Of a DNA stretch of 64,000 nucleotides, positions 51,650 to 63,754 are shown in pieces. The translations under genes and the position numbers were made by a program. Every line of letters starts with the position of its first letter. Position 1 is the first letter of the stretch. The notes under the pieces are model-generated. The model saw only the letters and a program-made list of their open reading frames with translations, ran no database searches and was not told the DNA's origin. This DNA is from AC-32 sp963772975 (lineage in GTDB: Bacteria > Actinomycetota > Thermoleophilia > Gaiellales > Gaiellaceae): positions 930,001 to 994,000 of the forward strand of contig CAVYZH010000010.1 of the NCBI GenBank assembly GCA_963772975.1. The letters are read 5' to 3'.

Positions 51650-52267
51650 ATGAGCCCGTTGATCCCGATGGTGATCGAGCAAACGTCGCGCGGCGAGCGC
51701 TCGTTCGACATCTACTCGCGCCTGTTGAACGAGCGAATCATCTTTCTCGGCACGCCCATCGACGACCAGATCGCCAACCTGATCATCGCGCAGCTGCTGC
51801 ACCTCGAGTCCGAGGACCCCGACAAGGACCTCTCGATCTACATCAACTCGCCGGGCGGCTCCGTCTACCACGGGCTCGCGATCTACGACACGATGCAGTT
51901 CATCAAGCCGGACGTGCAGACGATCTGCGTCGGCACGGCGATGTCGATGGGTGCGCTCCTGCTCGCCGGGGGCGCGAAAGGAAAGCGGATGGCGCTGCCG
52001 AACGCCAAGATCCTCATCCACCAAGTCTGGGGCGGTTTCCAGGGGCAGGCGACGGACATCGAGATCCATGCCCGGGAGACGATCGCCCTCAAGCGACGAC
52101 TCGAGGAGATCATGTCGGAGCACACCGGCCAGGAGATCGACAAGGTTTCGAAGGACATGGAGCGCGACTACTTCATGACGCCGCAAGAAGCGAAGGACTA
52201 CGGCATCATCGACAGCGTGATCGTCCATCGCGACATCGCCAAGGATGGCGCCAAGGATGGGGCGTAG
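51650..52267 (+). CDS. clpP: ATP-dependent Clp protease proteolytic subunit
   Basis: 205 aa. Triad S99 (GTAMSMGALLLAGG), H124 (ILIHQ) and D173 (MERDYFM). N-terminal axial loop region SPLIPMVIEQTSRGERSFD is typical. Forms the tetradecameric barrel with ClpX encoded 41 bp downstream. CAGAGGAGA lies about 5 nt before ATG 51650. The C-terminus KDGAKDGA is slightly extended. Confidence 0.97.
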   Translation: MSPLIPMVIEQTSRGERSFDIYSRLLNERIIFLGTPIDDQIANLIIAQLLHLESEDPDKDLSIYINSPGGSVYHGLAIYDTMQFIKPDVQTICVGTAMSMGALLLAGGAKGKRMALPNAKILIHQVWGGFQGQATDIEIHARETIALKRRLEEIMSEHTGQEIDKVSKDMERDYFMTPQEAKDYGIIDSVIVHRDIAKDGAKDGA

Positions 52268-52308
52268 GCCTGGATTCTCAGGCCGATCCGAGGTAAAAGG
52301 AGACTGAG

Positions 52309-53579
<1,271 letters not shown>

Positions 53580-53583
<4 letters not shown>

Positions 53584-54182
53584 GTCTCTTTCGTAGCGAG
53601 CGAGCTCTCGGCCCCGACCGCGTTGAGGAACGCCAGCACGCGCACGGTCAGCAGCGTCGCAGCGGCGGCGTCGTACGCCGGGAGCGAGGAATCGGCGAAA
53701 AGGTGCTCGCCTCCCGCGTAGATGAATAGCTCGGCCTCGTCGGTCGAGTCGACGAGGGCATGCGCGGCCTCGAGGTCTTCGGCGAAGAACGGGTCCGCGT
53801 CCTTCCCATGCACCTGCACCGGGACATGTTCGGGCCACAAGTCCCCGAACTCCGAGACGGGGAGACACCCGGACATAAGCAAGGCGCCGCGGGCGCCGGC
53901 CCGCGTCTGGGCGAGTTGCTGGGCAACCATCACCCCGAAGGAGAAGCCGGCGTAGACGACGTCGGGTCGGATCCCCTGGGCGGCGGCCAGCCCGCGGTCG
54001 GCGAGCGCGCCGAAGCCAGCTTCGCGCGCGAAATCCATGCCTTGCTCGATCGTGTCGAACGTGCGACCCTCGAACAGGTCGGGCGTGTGCACGGCGTGCC
54101 CTGTCTGCCGCAACTCGTCGGCGAACGATCGCACTCCGTCGGTCAGCCCCTGGACGTGGTGGTACAGCACAACCTCGGTCAT
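53580..54182 (-). CDS. Dienelactone hydrolase-like alpha/beta hydrolase
   Basis: 200 aa. DLH-family layout: VVLYHHVQGLTDGV near the start, nucleophile in GFSFGV (Ser where classic DLH has Cys), acid in GKDADPFFAED and His in AGGEHLFAD. Cytosolic esterase-like; substrate unknown. AGGAGG lies 8-13 nt before ATG 54182. Divergent to an ArsR-type regulator with a palindrome between them, so expression is probably controlled by it. Confidence 0.85.
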
Positions 54183-54208
54183 CTCCGATCCTCCTCCTCG
54201 TCCATTGA

Positions 54209-54222
54209 TCCAATTATTTGGA
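54209..54222. promoter_or_regulatory. Palindromic operator between hydrolase and ArsR-type regulator
   Basis: TCCAA-TTAT-TTGGA, a perfect 5-bp dyad in the 68-bp divergent gap, in an A/T-rich stretch unusual for this genome. ArsR-family dimers bind such 12-14 bp dyads. Confidence 0.5.
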
Positions 54223-54250
54223 ACATTCTGCAATGCTAGTCTATTCGCCT

Positions 54251-54841
54251 GTGGCTGGCAACCCTTCTCGCCCGGACTACGAGCTTGCCGACCGGATCGC
54301 GCTTACCAGGCCGATGCAGGTGAAGGCGATCGGCCATCCCCTCCGCACTACGATCCTGGGCCTGCTCCACGAGCGTGCGGCGACGGTGACCGAGCTGGCG
54401 ATCGCGGTCGAGCGGCCGAAGAGCACGGTCGCCCACCACGTCAAGGTGCTCACCGAGGCCGGACTGGTGCAGGTGGTGCGGACTCGTCGAGTGCGCGCCA
54501 TCGAGGAGCGCCTCTACGGCCGCACAGCGCGGATGTTCTACGTCGGAGTCGAGCGGAGCCGCGAGGGCGACGATCTGCCCTTGGACTTCAACGATTTCGA
54601 GGTCGCCGCTCAGGAGTCGGGCGAGGCGTACCGTGACGGCAAGCTCTGGGGTTTCATTCGGCATGCCCGCATCTCGGAGGCGCAGGCGTCGGAGTTCTGG
54701 GAGCGGATGGCGGAGCTGGTGGCGGAGTTCGAACGGCTCCCGCGCTCTGGCGAGACCGTGTATGGATTCGCGGTCGGTGTCTATCCCACCGATCATCCGA
54801 CCCTTCCAACCAAAGCCGCCGAGGACCCGGGCCCGGCTTAG
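54251..54841 (+). CDS. ArsR-type winged-helix transcriptional regulator
   Basis: 196 aa. N-terminal HTH (about 18-75): MQVKAIGHPLRTTILGLLHE, then ELAIAVERPKSTVAHHVKVL and TEAGLVQVVRTRRVRAIEER. The C-terminal ~110 aa is an effector region of unknown ligand. GTG 54251 is 8 nt after TAGTCT (54237-54242) and is preferred over in-frame ATG codons at 54218 and 54233, which lie in the promoter. No metal-binding Cys pair is seen, so it is not an arsenic sensor. Confidence 0.85.
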   Translation: MAGNPSRPDYELADRIALTRPMQVKAIGHPLRTTILGLLHERAATVTELAIAVERPKSTVAHHVKVLTEAGLVQVVRTRRVRAIEERLYGRTARMFYVGVERSREGDDLPLDFNDFEVAAQESGEAYRDGKLWGFIRHARISEAQASEFWERMAELVAEFERLPRSGETVYGFAVGVYPTDHPTLPTKAAEDPGPA

Positions 54842-55791
54842 CTCGGCTGCTTCGCGTCCGACTCGGAGGCCTTCGCCTGGCCGAGGATCTTGCGTAGCCG
54901 TAGCGTCCCGAGCGAGCTGAAGATCGCGATCGCGCCGATCGCGACGTTGAAGGCGGTCACGGCGACGTACTGGCCGACGCTGAACGCAAGCAGTTGGGAG
55001 CTCGAGGCCTCGCCGTGGAGCACGTAGACGAGCAGGCCCTGCTTGGTGCCGGCACCGCCAGGTGAGAACGGCAGCAGCGTCGAGAAGCTGTCGACCACCT
55101 GGGCGAGCAACGCGTTGTGGATCGATGCGTGCACGTGGAAGGCGCGCAGGAACCAGTACAGCGACGCGATCCGCAGCACCCAGCTCAGCAGCTGCCAGCT
55201 GGCCACCTCGCGCCCGTAGCGCCCACGGTCGCGCAGGATCGCGAAGCCCTGGCCGACCCGCTGCTTGAAGTCGGCCACGTGTTGCGATGCCCAGTGCCAA
55301 AACCAAATTGCGCCGAGAGTCAGCGCGGCCACCGCGATCGCCGTCGCGCGCGAGTCCCGGAACAGCCAGCCCCAGTCGAAGGCGGGGATGCTCGGCAGCA
55401 CGTGCAGGCTCGGGAGCACGCCCTGAGTCAGCGCCCAGAGGAAGATCGACGTCGCGAGGACGAGGTCGAGCAGCGTCTCGGTGACGAGCGTCGAGGCCAA
55501 CGTCGTGTAGGTCGTCGCCGGCTGCTCGCGGTGGACGAGGTAGAGCTTGACCAGGTCGCCGGCGCGTCCGGGCACGATCGAGTTGATCCCGACGCCGCCG
55601 ATGTAGGCCTTCGCCACGGGCAGCCAGCGCCAGCGCTGGTCCGGATACGAGGCGGCGAGGATGTTCCGCCAGGCGACGGTGCGGGTCAGCAGCCGGGCGA
55701 AGTGGATCGCCAGCGCGATCGCGAGCGCCGTCCAGCCGACCCCGGCGAGCTGGTCGAAGAAGACCCGGACGGCATGAAAGAACTCACCCAT
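54838..55791 (-). CDS. LPG-synthase-TM/flippase-like integral membrane protein
   Basis: 317 aa with 7-8 TM helices. Family features of the lysylphosphatidylglycerol synthase TM domain (UPF0104/AglD-like): VAKAYIGGVGINSIVPGRAG near the start and VVDSFSTLLPFSPGGAGTKQ in the second half, with paired Gly/Pro motifs. Likely a lipid or glycolipid flippase or membrane scaffold. The 3' end overlaps the ArsR gene by 4 bp; ATG 55791 is 20 bp from valS, with TAAACT (55799-55804) of valS between. Confidence 0.85.
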   Translation of the reverse strand: MGEFFHAVRVFFDQLAGVGWTALAIALAIHFARLLTRTVAWRNILAASYPDQRWRWLPVAKAYIGGVGINSIVPGRAGDLVKLYLVHREQPATTYTTLASTLVTETLLDLVLATSIFLWALTQGVLPSLHVLPSIPAFDWGWLFRDSRATAIAVAALTLGAIWFWHWASQHVADFKQRVGQGFAILRDRGRYGREVASWQLLSWVLRIASLYWFLRAFHVHASIHNALLAQVVDSFSTLLPFSPGGAGTKQGLLVYVLHGEASSSQLLAFSVGQYVAVTAFNVAIGAIAIFSSLGTLRLRKILGQAKASESDAKQPS

Positions 55792-55811
55792 GTGCTCGTA
55801 AACTTGCCCGA

Positions 55812-58230
55812 ATGGAACCGCTCTACAAGCCCCAAGGCGTCGAGCAGCGCTGGCAGCGCACCTGGGAGGACGAGGGGCTCTACAACGCCGAGCCCTGCTC
55901 CGGGCGCGAGACGTTCGTGGTCGCGCACCCGCCGCCGAACGTCACCGGCGCGCTGCACACCGGTCATGCTCTGCAGATCTCGCTCGCCGACGCGCTCGTG
56001 CGCTGGCACCGGATGCGCAACTTCGAGACGGCTTTCCTGACCGGCTACGACCACGCGGGCATCTCGACGCAGAACGCGGTCGAGAAGCACCTCCTCGAGC
56101 AGGGCACCTCGCGCGAGGAGGTCGGCCGCGAGCGCTTCGTCGAGATCGTCTGGGACTGGCTGCGCGAGTACGGGGGCACGATCATGGGCCAGTTCCGCCG
56201 CATGGGCGCGTCGATGGACTACCGCCGCGAGCGCTTCACGATGGACGACGCCTACATCCGCGCGGTGATGCGCTTCTTCGTACACCTCTACCGCAAGGGC
56301 TGGATCTACCGCGCGAACCGGATCATCAACTGGTGCCCGTACCACCAGACCTCGCTCTCCGACCTCGAGCTCGTGCACGAGGAGGTCGACGACGCGCTCA
56401 CCTACGTCCGCTACCCGTTCACCGACGACCCGGATGACGGTGTGACGATCGCGACCGCGCGGCCGGCGACGATCCTGGCTGACGTCGCCGTGGCGGTCAG
56501 TCCAGGCGACGACCGCTGGAGCGCCGCGGTCGGGCGTGAGGTCGTCGTGCCGTTCGTCGAGCGCGCCGTGCCGGTGATCGAAGACGAGCGCGTCGACCCG
56601 AAGTTCGGAACGGGCGCGCTCAAGGTCACACCCGGACACGACCCGCTCGACTTCGAGATCGGCCGCGCCCACGACCTGCCCGAGCTGACCGTGATCGGCC
56701 CGGACGGCCGGATGAACGCAGGACGCCGGCGAGCTCGCCGGCCTGACTCAGGACGAGGCCGAGGAGCGGATCCTCGCCTGGCTGAAGGAGCGCGGGCTGC
56801 TCGTCAAGCGCGAGGCGTACCGGCACTCGATCGCGCTCTGCGAGCGCTGCAAGAGCCGGATCGAGCCGCTGATCTCGCTGCAGTGGTGGTGCGCGATGGA
56901 GGAGCTGAAGCAGCCGGCGCTGGCCGCACTGCGGGAGGGCCTCGTCCGCTATCACCCGCCCTCGCAGCACCGCTACGCGATCGAGTCGCTGGAGCAGGCG
57001 CCCGACTGGAACATCTCGCGCCAGATCTGGTGGGGCCACCAGCTGCCGGTGTGGGAATGCCCGAACGGCCACCTGACCGTCGAGGAGACCGAGCCCGAGG
57101 CGTGCGCCGAGTGCGGCTCGACCGAGCTGACGCGCAGCGAGGACGTGCTCGACACCTGGTTCTCGTCGGCGCTCTGGCCGTTCGCGATCCTGGGCTGGCC
57201 GGAGGACACGCCCGAGCTCGAAGCCTGGTACCCCGGCTCGCTGAACACCACCGCCCGCGAGATCATTCGCCTCTGGGAGAACCGGATGATCTTCTCCGGC
57301 CTCGAGCTGCTGGGCGAGATCCCGTTCTCGGACGTGATCATCCACACGACGGTGCTGGCGGCGGACGGGAGGCGGATGTCGAAGAGCCTCGGCACGGGCC
57401 TCGACCCGCTCGAGCTGATCGACCGGCACGGCGCGGACGCCACCCGTTACGGCTTGCTGAAGCTCACCTCGTCGCAGGACGTGCGCTTCTCCGAGGGGGT
57501 GATCGAAGAAGGCCGCAAGTTGGCGAACAAGCTCTGGAACGTGTCGCGGCTGATCCTCGCGAACGTGGGCGAGGCGCGGCCCGAGCAGCGACCGGCCGCG
57601 CTGGAGGAGCGGTGGATCGCCTGGCGGCTCGATCAGGCCCAGGCGCAGGTCGAGGGGCTCTTCGCCGCCTTCGACTTCTCGCCGGCGACGAGCGTGCTCT
57701 ACCACGTCACCTTCGACGATTTCTGTGACTGGTACGCGGAGGCGATCAAGCAGCGGCTCTACGACGGTGACGAGGACGCGCAGGCGACCGCGCTCGCGAA
57801 CCTCGAGCGACTGCTGAAGCTGCTGCATCCAGTGATGCCGCACGTGACCGAGGAGATCTGGTCGAACCTGCCCGACCGCGAGAGCAGGCTGATCGTCGCG
57901 CCCTGGCCGCAGCCGCTCGGCGTGGATGACGTCGGTGCCGAGTTCGAGCCGATCCAGACCGCGGCCGAGGTCTTCCGGCGCGCGGGCGTGCGCCCGCAGC
58001 TCGACGAGGAGCAGCAGCGGATCTTCGAAGCGGTCGTCAAGCCCGACCGCGCCAAGGCCGACGGCGGCAACGTCGAGGCCGAGGCTGACCGGCTCCGCGG
58101 CGAGATCGCCAGGGCCGAGGGAATGCTGGCCAACGAGCGCTTCGTCGCCAACGCGCCCGGCGACGTGGTCGAGGCCGAGCGCGAGAAGCTCGAGCGCTAC
58201 CGCCGCGAGCTGGATGCCCTCTCCGCTTGA
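55812..58230 (+). CDS. valS: Valyl-tRNA synthetase (one frameshift)
   Basis: 805 aa after correction. HIGH motif as HTGH (NVTGALHTGHALQ), KMSKS as RMSKSLGTG, CP1 editing domain (TIATARPATILADVAVAV), and C-terminal coiled-coil arm (ADRLRGEIARAEGMLANERF). The frame breaks at 56719-56722: AACGCAGGACGCC should be AACGCAGACGCC, giving NADAGELAGL. TAAACT ends 7 nt before ATG 55812. It overlaps folC by 17 bp. As an essential gene, the indel is most likely a sequence error. Confidence 0.94.
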
Positions 58231-59311
58231 CTGGCTCGAGTCGCTCTCCCCGTGGCCGGAGGAGTTCGGTCTCGGGCGGATGCACGCGCTCCTGGCCGAG
58301 CTCGGCGAGCCGCAGCGCGCCTTTCGCTCGATCCACGTGGTCGGCACGAACGGCAAGTCGACCGCGACCCGACGGGCCGCCGCCTTCCTGCTGCGCGAGG
58401 GGCTGAGCGTCGGCGCGTACACCTCGCCGCACGTGGCCGGCTGGAGCGAGCGGATCCAGGTAGACGGCGAGGACGCCGACCTCGAGCAGGCGCTCCAGCG
58501 CGTGCGACCCGCCGCCGAGCGAGCCGGCGCGACCCAGTTCGAGGTGCTGACGGCCGCCGCGCTGGCCGAGTTCGCGGCCGCGGGCGTCGAGGCCGCGGTG
58601 GTCGAAGCCGGCCTCGGCGGCCGGCTCGACGCGACCAACGTCCTCCAGGCCGAGGTGGTCGTCCTGACCAACGTCGCGCTCGACCACACCGACGTGCTCG
58701 GCGAGACGCTCGAGGCGATCGCCGAGGAGAAGCTGGCCGTCGTCGCGACCGACTCGACCCTCGTGCTCGGCGAGCCCGAGTGGGCCTCACGCGCGCGCGC
58801 GCGAGGAGCCGGCCGCGTGGTGGTCAGCGACGACGTCGGCCGGGCCGCGGCGGAGGCGTTCCTCGGGCGGGAGCTCGGTGGCGACGTCGAAGTGAGCCTG
58901 CCCGGCCGCTTCGACGAGGTCGGAGACGACGTCTTCGCCGGCGCCCACAACCCGTCGGGGGTCGAGTGGCTGGTGGAACGGCTTCCGCGCGACGACTACG
59001 TGGTCGTCGCCTCGATCCTTGCAGACAAGGACGCCGAGGCGATGCTGGCCGCGCTCGCCCGCGCCGGAGACACACTCGTCGCCACCGCCTCGCGCAGCGC
59101 GCGGGCACTGCCGGCGGACGAGCTGGCGGTCCGCGCAAGGCCCTTCTTCGAGCGGGTCGAGCCCGTCGCCGACCCGGTCGCGGCGCTCGAGCGCGGGCAC
59201 GAGCTGGCGGGCGAGCAGTGCGCCCTGCTCGTCACCGGATCGCTCTATCTGCTCGCCGATCTCACCGTCCGACTTCAGCGCGTACCATGGGGAAGTTCGG
59301 CGAGCGCCTGA
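58214..59311 (+). CDS. folC: Folylpolyglutamate synthase / dihydrofolate synthase
   Basis: 365 aa. Mur-ligase-like ATPase: P-loop VVGTNGKST, SPHVAGWSERIQVDG, EAGLGGRLDATN, NVALDHTDVLG with the metal His/Asp, and a C-terminal domain ending in LLVTGSLYLLADL. Adds glutamates to folate, possibly also to dihydropteroate. ATG 58214 lies inside the valS 3' end, coupling the two genes. Slightly short for FolC (about 420 aa). Confidence 0.9.
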   Translation: MPSPLDWLESLSPWPEEFGLGRMHALLAELGEPQRAFRSIHVVGTNGKSTATRRAAAFLLREGLSVGAYTSPHVAGWSERIQVDGEDADLEQALQRVRPAAERAGATQFEVLTAAALAEFAAAGVEAAVVEAGLGGRLDATNVLQAEVVVLTNVALDHTDVLGETLEAIAEEKLAVVATDSTLVLGEPEWASRARARGAGRVVVSDDVGRAAAEAFLGRELGGDVEVSLPGRFDEVGDDVFAGAHNPSGVEWLVERLPRDDYVVVASILADKDAEAMLAALARAGDTLVATASRSARALPADELAVRARPFFERVEPVADPVAALERGHELAGEQCALLVTGSLYLLADLTVRLQRVPWGSSASA

Positions 59312-59400
59312 GCGTCTTCGCGGTTGCCGTCGTCGTCGTCCTGACGATCGTCGGCCTCGCGTTCGGCGCCGGGTATCTGGTCGGGAAGCTGCTTCTCTGA
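59287..59400 (+). CDS. Small single-TM protein (37 aa)
   Basis: MGKFGERLSVFAVAVVVVLT followed by IVGLAFGAGYLVGKLLL: basic N-terminus, one TM helix with GxxxG-like glycines, basic end. ATG 59287 is 25 bp inside folC and the stop is 10 bp before the zinc-ribbon gene. The tight packing and clean TM pattern favour a real gene; function unknown. Confidence 0.6.
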   Translation: MGKFGERLSVFAVAVVVVLTIVGLAFGAGYLVGKLLL

Positions 59401-59410
59401 GGAGACGCGC

Positions 59411-59935
59411 GTGGGCCTAGTTGAAGCAAACGGACTCTTCGACTTCTTCAGCCACAGCACCTGGACCGTGATCCGCAACCTGACCGCGTTCTTCGTGGCG
59501 GTCTTCTGGCTGGCGACGGTGTTCTGGGTCTACAAGGACGCACGGCGGCGGATCGAGGATCCGTGGCTGGTCGGGATGGCGACCGTGCTCGGGCTGATCC
59601 CGCCGTTCGTCGGCCCGCTGATCTACATGCTCTTCCGGCCGCCCGAGTACCTCGAGGACGTACGCGAGCGCGAGCTCGAGATCAAGGCGATGGAGCAACG
59701 GCTCTCGCGGCGCGACCTGCACTGCCCGGTCTGCCGGGCCGAGGTCGAGGTCGGCTTTCTCGTCTGCCCGGTCTGCACCACGCGCCTTCGGCAGTCGTGC
59801 CGCAACTGCAAGCAGCCGCTCGAGGCGCTCTGGCAGGTCTGCCCGTACTGCGAGACGCCGGTCGAGCCCATCGGCGTCGAGTCGCTCGGCAAGACGCAGG
59901 CGCTCGCCCCGCCGCGCCGCGAACGCAGCGCCTAG
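59411..59935 (+). CDS. Membrane protein with double zinc ribbon
   Basis: 174 aa. Two TM helices (about 20-40 and 52-70: LTAFFVAVFWLATVFWVYKD; MATVLGLIPPFVGPLIYMLF), then four CxxC pairs (HCPVCRAE, LVCPVCTTR, SCRNCKQP, VCPYCETP) forming two zinc ribbons (DZANK type). GTG 59411 has TGAGGAGA upstream. Cytosolic ribbons probably bind protein or nucleic acid; function unknown. Confidence 0.85.
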   Translation: MGLVEANGLFDFFSHSTWTVIRNLTAFFVAVFWLATVFWVYKDARRRIEDPWLVGMATVLGLIPPFVGPLIYMLFRPPEYLEDVRERELEIKAMEQRLSRRDLHCPVCRAEVEVGFLVCPVCTTRLRQSCRNCKQPLEALWQVCPYCETPVEPIGVESLGKTQALAPPRRERSA

Positions 59936-59947
59936 ACTCAGCCGCCG

Positions 59948-60355
59948 ATGGCGGTCGAGCGGACACTGGTGCTGATCAAGCCCGACGCGGTGCAGCGCAA
60001 GCTGGCGGGCGAGATCCTCGCGCGCTTCGAACGGCGCGGGCTCGAAATTCACGACGCGCGGCTCGTCCAGGTCGACCGGGAGCTCGCCGAGCAGCACTAC
60101 GCCGAGCACGCCGAGAAGCCGTTCTTCGGCGAGCTCGTCGAGTTCATCACCTCCGCACCGACGCTCGCGCTGGCGCTCGAGGGCGAATCGGCGATCTCGG
60201 TCGTCCGCACGACCATGGGCTCGACCAACCCGGCCGAGTCCGCGCCCGGGACGATCCGCGGCGACCTCGCGCTGGCGATGCCCGACAACCTGGTGCACGG
60301 CTCGGACTCGCCATCCTCGGCGCAGCGCGAGCTCGAGCTCTGGTTCGGTGGCTGA
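59948..60355 (+). CDS. ndk: Nucleoside diphosphate kinase
   Basis: 135 aa. Phospho-acceptor His117 in NLVHGSDS; KPDAVQRKLAGEI and RTTMGSTNPAESAPGTIRGD bind the nucleotide. Balances NTP pools. TAGACT (59933-59938) ends 9 nt before ATG 59948. The methyltransferase gene starts inside its last codons. Confidence 0.97.
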   Translation: MAVERTLVLIKPDAVQRKLAGEILARFERRGLEIHDARLVQVDRELAEQHYAEHAEKPFFGELVEFITSAPTLALALEGESAISVVRTTMGSTNPAESAPGTIRGDLALAMPDNLVHGSDSPSSAQRELELWFGG

Positions 60356-61121
60356 GCCCGACTACCTCGCTATCAACCGCGAGGGTTGGACGCGGTCGAA
60401 TGCCGCGTACACCGACCGGCAGGCGCACGGCGCCTGGGCGCAGGACGAGATCAGCTGGGGCCAGTGGTCGCAACCGGAAAGCGAGATCCGCATGCTCCCG
60501 GACGTCACCGGCCTCGACGTGGTCGAGCTCGGCTGTGGCACCGCGTACTTCGGCGCCTGGCTCAAGCGGGCCGGGGCGAAGCGCGTGGTCGGCATCGACA
60601 TCACGCCCGCGCAGCTCGACACCGCCCGTCGCATGGACGAGGAGTTCGGCCTCGGGCTCGAGCTGATCGAGGCGAACGCCGAGGACGTGCCGCTCCCGGA
60701 CGACTCGTTCGACCTCGCGTTCTCGGAATACGGCGCGTCGCTCTGGTGCGACCCGAAGCTCTGGATCGCAGAGGCCGCGCGCTTGCTCAGGCCCGGCGGC
60801 GAGCTTGTCTTCATGCGCTGCTCGACGCTCCGCATCCTCTGCGGGCCCGACGAAGGGAAGACCAGCGACCGCCTCGCCCGGCCGCAACGCGGGCTCTACA
60901 AGCTGGTCTGGGAGGACGACGATCCCGGCGTCGAGTTCCAGCCGGGCATGGCCGACATGCTGGCGATCCTGCGCGAGAACGGCTTCCAGCTACTCGACTT
61001 CCGCGAGCTGTTCGCACCCGAGGACGCCACGACACACGAGTACTACGACGACCCTCCTGTCGAGTGGGCGAAGCAGTGGCCGGCGGAGGAGATCTGGCGG
61101 CTCCGCCTGCAGCCCCGCTGA
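60348..61121 (+). CDS. SAM-dependent class I methyltransferase
   Basis: 257 aa. Motif I VVELGCGTAYFGAWL, acidic Asp in GIDITPAQLD, motif II/III PLPDDSFDLAFSEYGAS and LLRPGGELVFM. Substrate domain (C-terminal third) is not recognised; small-molecule or lipid methylation is likely. GTG 60348 overlaps the ndk stop by 8 bp. Confidence 0.9.
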   Translation: MAEPDYLAINREGWTRSNAAYTDRQAHGAWAQDEISWGQWSQPESEIRMLPDVTGLDVVELGCGTAYFGAWLKRAGAKRVVGIDITPAQLDTARRMDEEFGLGLELIEANAEDVPLPDDSFDLAFSEYGASLWCDPKLWIAEAARLLRPGGELVFMRCSTLRILCGPDEGKTSDRLARPQRGLYKLVWEDDDPGVEFQPGMADMLAILRENGFQLLDFRELFAPEDATTHEYYDDPPVEWAKQWPAEEIWRLRLQPR

Positions 61122-61666
61122 TCCTGGCCTCGACGTCGCCGAGGCGACGGGAGATCCTCGAACAGCTCCGGATCCCGTTCGTCGTGATGCCGCCGACGTA
61201 CGAGGAGGCGGAGGGCGACCCGGTCGTGCACGCGATCGGCAAGGCGGAGTCGGTGCTCGCAATGGCCGACGACGAGCCCGTACTCGGCTGCGACACCGAG
61301 GTCGTCTGCGAGGGCCGCGTCTTCGGGAAGCCGGAGTCCGAGACGGATGCGGAGGAGATGCTCGAGAGCCTCGCCGGCAAGACGCACGAGGTCGTCTCCG
61401 GGCTCGCGCTGATCACGCCCGGTTGGCGCGAGGTGCACCGCGAGGTGACTCGCGTGACCTTCCGGCCGCTCGACGCGCGCGACCTGGCGCACTACCTCGC
61501 GAGCAGGGAGTGGGAGGGCCGTGCCGGCGCCTACGCGATTCAGGGGCTCGGCGCCTCGCTGGTCGAGCGGATCGAGGGCGACTACCTGAACGTGGTCGGA
61601 CTCCCAGCCGCACTGCTCGTGCGGCTGCTGGCCGAGCATTTTCCGGGCGTCTACGGCTTCGGCTGA
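61118..61666 (+). CDS. maf: Maf family nucleotide pyrophosphatase
   Basis: About 182 aa. Family signature LILASTSPRRREILEQL, the substrate loop GCDTEVVCEGRVFGKP, and YAIQGLGASLVERIEGDYLNVVGLP. Hydrolyses non-canonical or modified (m5U/UTP/CTP-type) nucleoside triphosphates; a cell-division role was proposed historically. Start uncertain: CTG 61118 (CTGA overlap with the previous stop) puts the motif at the N-terminus; GTG 61076 would add 14 residues without an RBS. Confidence 0.9.
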   Translation: MILASTSPRRREILEQLRIPFVVMPPTYEEAEGDPVVHAIGKAESVLAMADDEPVLGCDTEVVCEGRVFGKPESETDAEEMLESLAGKTHEVVSGLALITPGWREVHREVTRVTFRPLDARDLAHYLASREWEGRAGAYAIQGLGASLVERIEGDYLNVVGLPAALLVRLLAEHFPGVYGFG

Positions 61667-61717
61667 ATCTCGCAAAGAGGGAAGTTCTCTGTGGGGTAGC
61701 TAGACTCGTGCGGGCTG

Positions 61718-62767
<1,050 letters not shown>

Positions 62768-62812
62768 GCGACTCGCGGCCCGCCGCCCTCTCGCCTACAC
62801 TGGTTTGTTCTC

Positions 62813-63754
62813 GTGCAGCACAGGAACCGCAGCGCACGGATTGCGGTCCTGGGGTCCCCCGCACCTCGCTCCAGGCCCACCGGCTCGTCCTCCCGCAGTG
62901 CCACCGCCGTCAAGCGGCGAATCGTGGCGGGAGTGCTCGTGCTGCTCTCGCTCGTCCTGATCACGGTCTACTTCCGTGAGCCGGCGAGCGGCGGGCTGCA
63001 CAGCGTCCAGAGCACCGGTGCGACCGTGCTGCGGCCCTTCGAGGTCGGCGCGAACCGCATCGCCGCGCCGTTCCGCGACACCTACAACTGGTTCGCGGGC
63101 CTGATCGACGCGAAATCCGAGAACGCCCGCCTGCGCGCTCAACTCGCCCAGCTGCGCGCGGAGAAGATCCAGAACGTCAACGCGGCGCAGCAGGTGGACG
63201 ACCTTCGCCGTCAGCTGAAATACGTCGGCTTGCCGCGCTTCCCCCAGGACTACAACTACGTCGACACCGACGTGATCTCGGGAGCGCCGAGCGAGTTCCA
63301 GCAGCAGGTCGTTATCGCGGCCGGCTCGAGCAGCGGGGTCCGCGTCAACGACCCGGTCGTGACCGTCGACGGCCTCGTCGGCAAGATCAGCTCCGTCGCG
63401 GGCCACACCGCCCAGGTGACGCTGCTGACCGACTCGGAGATGCATGTCTCTGCAATCGACGTCAAGTCGCAGGCGACCGGCCTCGTCAACCACGGCGAGA
63501 GCCCGTCCACGCTGTCGCTCGACCGCGTCTTCAAGTCGCAGGTGCTGCACGAGGGCGACACTGTGGTGACGCAGTTCTTCAAGTTCGGCGAGCTGTCCTC
63601 GATCTACCCCTACGGCATCCCGATCGGCACGGTTAGTGGCGCCACGAACAGCGAAGTGGATCTTTATTGGAACGCCCAGATCAGGCCGTTCGTTCACTTC
63701 GATTCCCTGCGCTCGGTAATCGTGCTGATCCCGAAGCGGCGGAACCAGCCGTGA
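62813..63754 (+). CDS. mreC: Rod shape-determining protein MreC
   Basis: 313 aa. Disordered basic N-terminus, one TM helix (about 35-53, RIVAGVLVLLSLVLITVYF), coiled coil (about 95-130, SENARLRAQLAQLRAE) and the periplasmic MreC beta domain (VIAAGSSSGVRVNDPVVTVD; GLVGKISSVAGHTAQVTLLT). GTG 62813 follows TACACT (62796-62801) by 11 nt. Bridges MreB to the extracytoplasmic wall machinery. Confidence 0.94.
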   Translation: MQHRNRSARIAVLGSPAPRSRPTGSSSRSATAVKRRIVAGVLVLLSLVLITVYFREPASGGLHSVQSTGATVLRPFEVGANRIAAPFRDTYNWFAGLIDAKSENARLRAQLAQLRAEKIQNVNAAQQVDDLRRQLKYVGLPRFPQDYNYVDTDVISGAPSEFQQQVVIAAGSSSGVRVNDPVVTVDGLVGKISSVAGHTAQVTLLTDSEMHVSAIDVKSQATGLVNHGESPSTLSLDRVFKSQVLHEGDTVVTQFFKFGELSSIYPYGIPIGTVSGATNSEVDLYWNAQIRPFVHFDSLRSVIVLIPKRRNQP